DNA of 64,000 nucleotides from Telopea speciosissima (taxonomy: Eukaryota > Streptophyta > Magnoliopsida > Proteales > Proteaceae), in assembly GCF_018873765.1 (NCBI RefSeq), contig NC_057921.1, forward strand, positions 64,655,557-64,719,556. Reading direction: 5' to 3'. The position numbers and the translations under genes are program-made. The notes under the pieces were generated by a model. That model had not been told where the DNA came from. It saw only the letters and a program-made list of their open reading frames with translations, and did no database searches. Of the stretch, positions 58,215 through 64,000 are shown piece after piece (within the stretch, counting starts at the first letter, position 1; every line of letters starts with the position of its first letter).

Positions 58215-58393
58215 GGACCTTTTATCTCCTGAGGTTCACTGACCGGTACGGTCATGCGGTTCCTCTCATAGGGGGGTTGAAGTGACAATTCCACCCCCTG
58301 ACCTAACACACTGCTCAGGTGGGACCCACATACCTTTTATGAGAGGTACTAGGGAACCGTACCGGGCAGGGGAACCGCAGGTGATAAAAATTC
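58215..58393. mobile_element. ATCACCTC-family hairpin MITE, exact 9 bp duplication
   Basis: Exact CACTAGAGT duplications at 58206-58214 and 58394-58402. The left end GGACCTTTTATCTCCTGAGG pairs with the reversed right end GAATTTTTATCACCTGCGG, and inner arms around CGGTTCCTCTCAT pair with ATGAGAGGTACTAGGGAACCG. It is 179 bp and shares its core (GGTGGGACCCAC) with the copy at 53347-53523. Confidence 0.8.
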
Positions 58394-58879
58394 CACTAGA
58401 GTTCACATGGAAAAATCGTGTGTTATTGCCTCTTTGAGTTTATTATAATTTTCGGGGTTCAATCTCCAAAGTTATTCTTCATGATTATAAAGTTCCACGA
58501 GCTTCTTCTCCTCAAGATATTGGGATCAACTTTGGAAAAGTTGGGAGTTAACTACACAATCATGTGAAGTAATGACTACAAAAAAATTTATTGGGCAAGA
58601 GAACACTATTTGGTCGTCTAGCATGTGCACTAACATGGGGGTCAATAAGAGCGCCTGCATGGGCATTTAATTGATGACCGGTAATTTTGTGCGTTCCTGT
58701 GTCTAGGTGTAGAAACCACACAACCAATTAGCTTTATTTTTTCTCAAATTTATTTTATTATTAATTTGGTTTTAATTCTTTACCCTTTATTTCTCAAAGA
58801 ATTAGGGGCTAGAATTGCATAAATTATATCACTAGGTGTTTTATCAAGTCTCTCATAGATTAAAAATTCCCATTGATTG

Positions 58880-58910
58880 GTGCTTGGGCCTGTGGGCCGG
58901 CCCATTGTTC
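58880..58910 (+). promoter_or_regulatory. Site II-type TGGGCC/GGCCCA cluster in the RRP41 promoter
   Basis: Three TGGGCC or GGCCCA hexamers (58885-58890, 58893-58898 and 58899-58904) sit within 20 bp, about 310-330 bp before the RRP41 ATG. Such site II elements, bound by TCP factors, mark promoters of plant housekeeping and ribosome-related genes, which suits an exosome subunit. A T-run follows at 58912-58925. Confidence 0.55.
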
Positions 58911-59216
58911 TGTTTTTTTTTTTTTGTGTTTTTGGATCAAGCGCACACGCCAGCCCAAAAGGGTTAACCAATGTTCTTTATTCTTCGTCTTCCAGCTCTC
59001 CCCGACTCCCCACAGGTTACTGCGGTCTGCGGTGAAGCGCTTCGCAACGGTCGACGAGTCTCTTCATACTCTGCTAACCTAAAGTGTCACTTCTCCCATT
59101 CCCTTTCTTCCTCTTTCGTTGCCATAGTTCCTTCTCCTTGTCGTGAGGCCTTAGCGCGTTATTTGTTTCACACTCACGCAGTCGCTAGCTCGCTCGCATA
59201 TTTTCTAATACAGAAG

Positions 59217-62200
59217 ATGGAGTACGTAAGTCCCGAAGGGCTTCGCTTAGATGGCCGGCGCCCCATGGAAGTAAGTATCAAGTTCTACATCTGTCTGTGT
59301 TTGTATTTATGTGTGTGGCAAACAATGATCTCTCTCTCTATTTTCACCTTTTTTTTTTTTTTGAAGCTATTTTGTCTCTTCTACTTCCTTCCTCCTCTGC
59401 TCTATTACTTCTCGTATACAAATACTTAATCTTATATTGAATTTCAGATGAGGCAGATCCGTGCAGAGATTGGCGCCGTCTCCAATGCTGATGGGTATGC
59501 TTATCCTATTTCTTTCTTACTTGTGATTTAGATACTTGTTTGATTCCTTCTTATTCAGTTGTTGAGTCTCTCTTATCTATTCAATCTTTGATATTTTTTT
59601 TTAATGGTTTAAAAACTTGTACATTTACGAATATAAGTAATTTCGGGCTCATATGTGCACTTTAATTGCAGCTCTGCTGTTTTCGAGATGGGAAACACTA
59701 AGGTCATTGCGGCAGTATATGGCCCTAGAGAGGTAGAACTCTTCAGCCACCCCCCCCTCCCGCCAAAAAAAAAAGAAGAAAAAAAGGCCCCGAACCCCCA
59801 CATTAATGCACGCTTGTATATGTTTTCGAGAGTTCGAATATTATTCCTTTGTCCATGACTCCATGTACACGTGTGTGTCTGTGGCTTGAATGTCTATTAA
59901 CACACAGATACGCGAAGAGTTTATATGAGCTTCACTAAAATATAGAGACGTAAATGGTTGGTTTCAGTGGTGTTAAGTTGGTGATTGGTTGAGGGAGTCT
60001 CTGGTAGTCATCATGGTGACATGAAGTGATTTGACAAAGTTCTAAGAGTTTCAGTATTTGTTGAGTTTTTCGTAATCTGTAGTGAATTAGTTTTATGCCC
60101 TTGATTACTGTGTACATAGGGATAAATTCTGCAATGTGACAATGTTTGTATCTTCATAATGAGATTTTTAGAGATATGTTTGATGCACTTTTACTCTATT
60201 CCTTGTTTTCTTTAGCATTAATGAGATTTTTAAGCCTGAACAATTATCCATTCTGTGGATAATGTTAATTCCACTACTTTTTCTTTATCAGTATATAAGG
60301 TTTTGACTTAAAATTTTTCTCCAAGGAAATGATGTTGCTTGTAGTAGAAGTACTATGAAATTAGAACTCATGAAACATTCATTCTTTTCTATAGGTCCAG
60401 AATAGAAGCCAACAACTTAGTGACCAGGCTCTCGTAAGACACCTTCATTTATCTCTGTCTTTTGTCTTCAGGTACTTATGCTGTAACTTTCTCACTGACT
60501 ACGTATTACTCTGTACAGGTGCGCTGTGAGTATAGCATGGCTAATTTTAGTACTGGAGATCGTATGCGGAAACCAAAGGGTGACAGGTTATCCTCTTTTC
60601 AGCTACTTCTACAATTGTTTGTGATTGGGGTCTTAGATAGGTTTTCTTGCTCCCTGTATGAAGAATTCGACTTGTATGCTTTTAAACATGTTCTAATGTA
60701 CTTAATTCATAAAACTCAAATGTACACATATAACTGAAAATTTCAGTTTCTGGTTAGAGCAACAAAACTGAAATTTACTTGTATGCTTTTCACCTATTTG
60801 TTGGTTTTGTTTTTGTCAGTGGGATATGTTTCATATAGAGCTCAATAAGTTGATATTTAATTCGCCCCCCCTTTAATTATTCTGTCTTAGAAGATGGAAA
60901 AATACTCCTTAGCTTGTAAGTTACACTGATAAAATAGATATCCTGCAGAATTTTCAACAAGATTGCTACCCATGGAGCATTGCATTTCCAAGGCTCAAAG
61001 AAATACCTTATGTATGTTGATTATCAATATGGATTCACATAAACTGTGTTATATTGATATGGGTTCAGGTATCGGAAACTGACATTAGCTCAAGATGTCA
61101 GACTCGGCAAACCCCCCAAAGTAGGATTCTAGGATTTGGGGTGGAAATATGGATTAGTTCACTTTTTGATTATTAGAAAACTAAAATTTAATTTATACCA
61201 GATAGATAATTTATATGTGTTAATGATTTTTTTTAGATCAAAATACTTACATGTGTTTGTGAACTTAAGGTCTTAAGCTCTATGTCTTATCTGGTTATCT
61301 CTAGATGGGGAAAAGGCTGGGTACGCTGCTAGGGTGTCCAGCATATTTCTTCCTCTCTCCTTCTCCTTTGGAAAAGATCCCCTTGCCCTCTTGTGTCCAG
61401 CCCTGTGATTGGTGTATGCCAATAGCTTACCGAAAGCTGGCAGCATGCCCAACCCTCTTCCCTCTAGATATTGCATTTTGGTATATGTTATTTCTGCATT
61501 CTAAATTTATTCTTCAAGTAAATTTATTTCTTATTTACTTCTTGCTCTCTCATTTTCTTAGAAAATTTTGGTATATGTGACTGGTGTATGCCACTAGTTA
61601 GTTTTGTTTTTCAAGACCTACACCACATCAATTGGTATTATGGTGCTTCTTATCTCACATGGTCCAAATTCAAAGAAAAACTTTAGTTGCCATTCTCATC
61701 GTCAGAAATGATTAAAGAGAATTCTGTTGGTTGGAATAAAGCTCCAAAATTTGATGAATAGTTTATAGACTGGATGCGTCCAGCCTTTCTAACTAGATTC
61801 CAACAAGAAGACATGGAATTGGAAAGAAGTTTGTGTGACAGAAGTTCTTGATGGGAAGAAGCGAGGGCTTTCCCCCTCATTCTTCACAAGACCAGTTCTC
61901 ATTTAAGGTAGTCGTTAGAAGGACTTAGGATATCTTTTTTACTCTTTGCCCCAAAATGGCTGTTTATAAATGGAGTATGTTAAAGTTCTGTCCTTATATC
62001 TGCCATCCAATGTGAATCAGTAGTTGATTTTGGAATAATGCTATTTCCTACATTACCAAATGATGGAGTATGTTAAGTTCTTCGTGTTAGTTCTGTCGTT
62101 CTTATATTCTGTTATACGTGCAGGCGATCCACGGAGATATCTCTTGTTATTCGCCAAACCATGGAAGCATGCATATTGACACACTTAATGCCTCGTTCTC

Positions 62201-63616
62201 AGGTTCTTTCACCAACTTTTGGTTTACTCCATTTGCGCTTTACGATTTATTTTTAAAGCGTTTTTTTAATGGATTTTGCAGATTGATATATTTGTTCAAG
62301 TTATTCAAGCTGATGGAGGTATGCACAAATTATTTTCTGGGAAAAAGAAAAAATGTCTTGGTGGTGATCATTTTGTTGGCCTGCTTCCCTTCCCTAAGTC
62401 TTTGTTTGGCCAGGAGTATGCAGGGACATTTTCTTTTCTATGTCTGTTATGCTTCATAGGGGTAATGCAGATAATATATTAGTTTACTTACTTGTGAAGG
62501 TTTTTGTTGTTTGGTTGGACAGAACACTGACCATCCATTTATAGTTATTAATCATAAAAGGTTGAGTACCCCCCCCCTCCCAAAAAAAAAGAAAAAGAAA
62601 AAGAAAAAAGGCAGAATGTTACATTTTCTTTTTACAAAACATTCCATGAATTCATCCACATAGGGCAGACAGAATTTAACAAAAAAATAACGGCACCACA
62701 TACACAACTGTATCAATGTGGTACATTGTAGTATACTAGATCTTTGTTATGTTTGTTGCAGCATTCTGCTTGGGGTGAAAAAACCGGGTAAATTTTGTCT
62801 GGAACATTTGATGTTTGTTGGATGTAATGTCTATGGTATAATTTTATGGTAGAAGAGGTTGGTAGTATACCAAACATTGGAAGGAGTGGATTCTCTAGAT
62901 ACTTTAATTTCTGACTCCTAGGTAGGGTTGTTCAAACTTCAAAACGGAAAAGAAAGGTCAGGAAAAGGAAAATGTAAAGGAAAGTGGTGCTTCTCAATGA
63001 AATGACGTGAACCGTAAATATTGAAATACTAGGAAACAATGTGAAGGTGCAGCAGTACCTATATAACCATAAGAGTCACTCATTAGGTAATCAATACTGT
63101 CTTCAATCTTGCAGGTGTTGCTGCTTCTCCTATATGTTATTTCCTTACCATTCCTTTTAGTAATTTCTTCAACATCTCTTTGGATTTCAAAACAACTTCT
63201 TTATTAATTTTTAAAGTTCAGGTAAAGCATGGCAAGATGGATTTTGTTTTAAACGTATTTCCTTGTGTTTGAGACTTCATATTGTGAATCAAAATGTTAC
63301 AGTAACCATTTTGTTTGCAGGAACAAGATCCGCATGCATCAATGCTGCAACTTTGGCCCTTGCAGATGCTGGGATTCCAATGCGAGACATTGTTACTTCC
63401 TGTGCTGCTGGATATCTCAATAGCACTCCTTTGCTTGGTAAACCTATGAAATCTTCATGGTCTACCTTGTCTAAATGGTTCTTAGACTTGTTTAAAGGTC
63501 TTATTGTTGTTTGATGTACCATATGGGCAGATCTAAACTATGTGGAAGATAGTGCTGGAGGTCCAGATGTCACTGTAGGAATTCTAACAAAGCTGGATAA
63601 AGTGACTCTTCTACAG
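59217..63616 (+). CDS. RRP41: Exosome complex subunit RRP41 (RNase PH fold), 3' end beyond window
   Basis: Nine exons assemble in one frame: 59217-59270, 59448-59494, 59672-59732, 60395-60433, 60519-60586, 62124-62202, 62282-62318, 63321-63437 and 63531-63616, all with GT donors and AG acceptors. They give 196 aa; plant RRP41 is about 240, so the last ~45 residues lie past 64000. Identifying stretches are MEYVSPEGLRLDGRRPMEMR, SAVFEMGNTKVIAAVYGPRE, CEYSMANFSTGDR, RRSTEISLVIRQTMEACIL, DGGTRSACINAATLALADAG and SAGGPDVTVGILTKLDKVTL. RRP41 is a ring subunit of the nuclear and cytoplasmic RNA exosome, which trims and degrades rRNA precursors and mRNA. In plants RRP41 has been reported to retain phosphorolytic activity, unlike its yeast and human counterparts; that is family knowledge. 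The start is the first ATG in the open frame and matches the family N-terminus. Confidence 0.95.
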
Positions 63617-64000
63617 GTCCTTTTCTGATTCTTCATTCTTTGGTTGATTTTTTGTTATTCTTTTTGTGATTTGCTAGTATTTGTTACACTCTGTAAGAGT
63701 CTAGGTTTTTTTTTTTTTGCTTTGTTATACTTTTCATTTTATTTTTAACATTTCCAGTCCTCCTGCCACAGCAGATTGCAGTCACCAATAACTGGAAAGC
63801 ATATGGTTCTGCTTTCTGTTTTCTTTCCTTCTGTCAGAGGAGCACTAGTTTGAGAAAATTCAGGCTATTTCCTCATAAATCTGGAATTGGATTTAGGATT
63901 AGAGGTATACTCCTGTCCTGTCACAGAGAGAAAAAGCTGTCTACCCTTGCTGTATGCTCTGCACACATGGAGACATTTCTGATAAGTCCTACTGTAGCCA
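63617..64000 (+). other. RRP41 intron after exon 9, running off the window
   Basis: The donor GTCCTT follows exon 9. The sequence to 64000 is T-rich with scattered stops, and nothing resembles the missing C-terminal RRP41 residues, so the next exon lies beyond the window. Confidence 0.7.

Overview
The window is plant nuclear DNA, from a flowering plant and most likely a dicot or an early-diverging angiosperm; the species cannot be fixed from sequence alone. Five protein-coding genes with GT-AG introns are visible, spread through AT-rich intergenic DNA and long introns full of small transposons, Au-type SINEs and LINE remnants. There are no operons, CRISPR arrays, bacterial genes or complete tRNA/rRNA genes.

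Layout. 1-10.9 kb: no gene; repeats and hairpin MITEs. 10.9-20.5 kb, minus: a four-exon UBC8/UBC10-type ubiquitin-conjugating E2, with a 7.1 kb first intron holding SINEs and a broken RTE-type LINE. 20.7-24.6 kb: no gene. 24.6-25.3 kb, minus: an NDR1/HIN1-like (LEA_2) membrane protein, with a probable promoter near 26.2 kb. 26.2-32.4 kb: no gene; holds a complete non-autonomous hAT element. 32.4-37.9 kb, minus: a two-exon LRR receptor kinase of the 'probable inactive' At4g23740 type, with a degenerate catalytic loop. 38.2-47.3 kb: no gene; two RNase H remnants of LINEs and one MITE. 47.3-50.6 kb, minus: a two-exon TMK-type LRR receptor kinase with intact catalytic motifs. 51.1-58.9 kb: no gene; very rich in MITEs and hAT elements. 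59.2 kb to the right edge, plus: the first nine coding exons of the exosome subunit RRP41, with the C-terminus beyond the window.

The genes are not one pathway. UBC and RRP41 are housekeeping genes (ubiquitin transfer, RNA processing and decay); the NHL protein and the two receptor kinases act at membranes. Joining the exons gives uninterrupted frames: 148 aa (UBC), 240 aa (NHL), 647 aa (inactive RLK), 955 aa (TMK) and 196 aa so far (RRP41).

The most notable non-genic signal is the number of short inverted-repeat elements with clear target-site duplications: at least six hairpin elements have exact 9-10 bp duplications (Mutator-like size), and three elements have hAT-like termini with 8 bp duplications, two of them carrying GC-rich subterminal arrays. 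I found no convincing new multi-gene system. The unusual part is the transposon biology.
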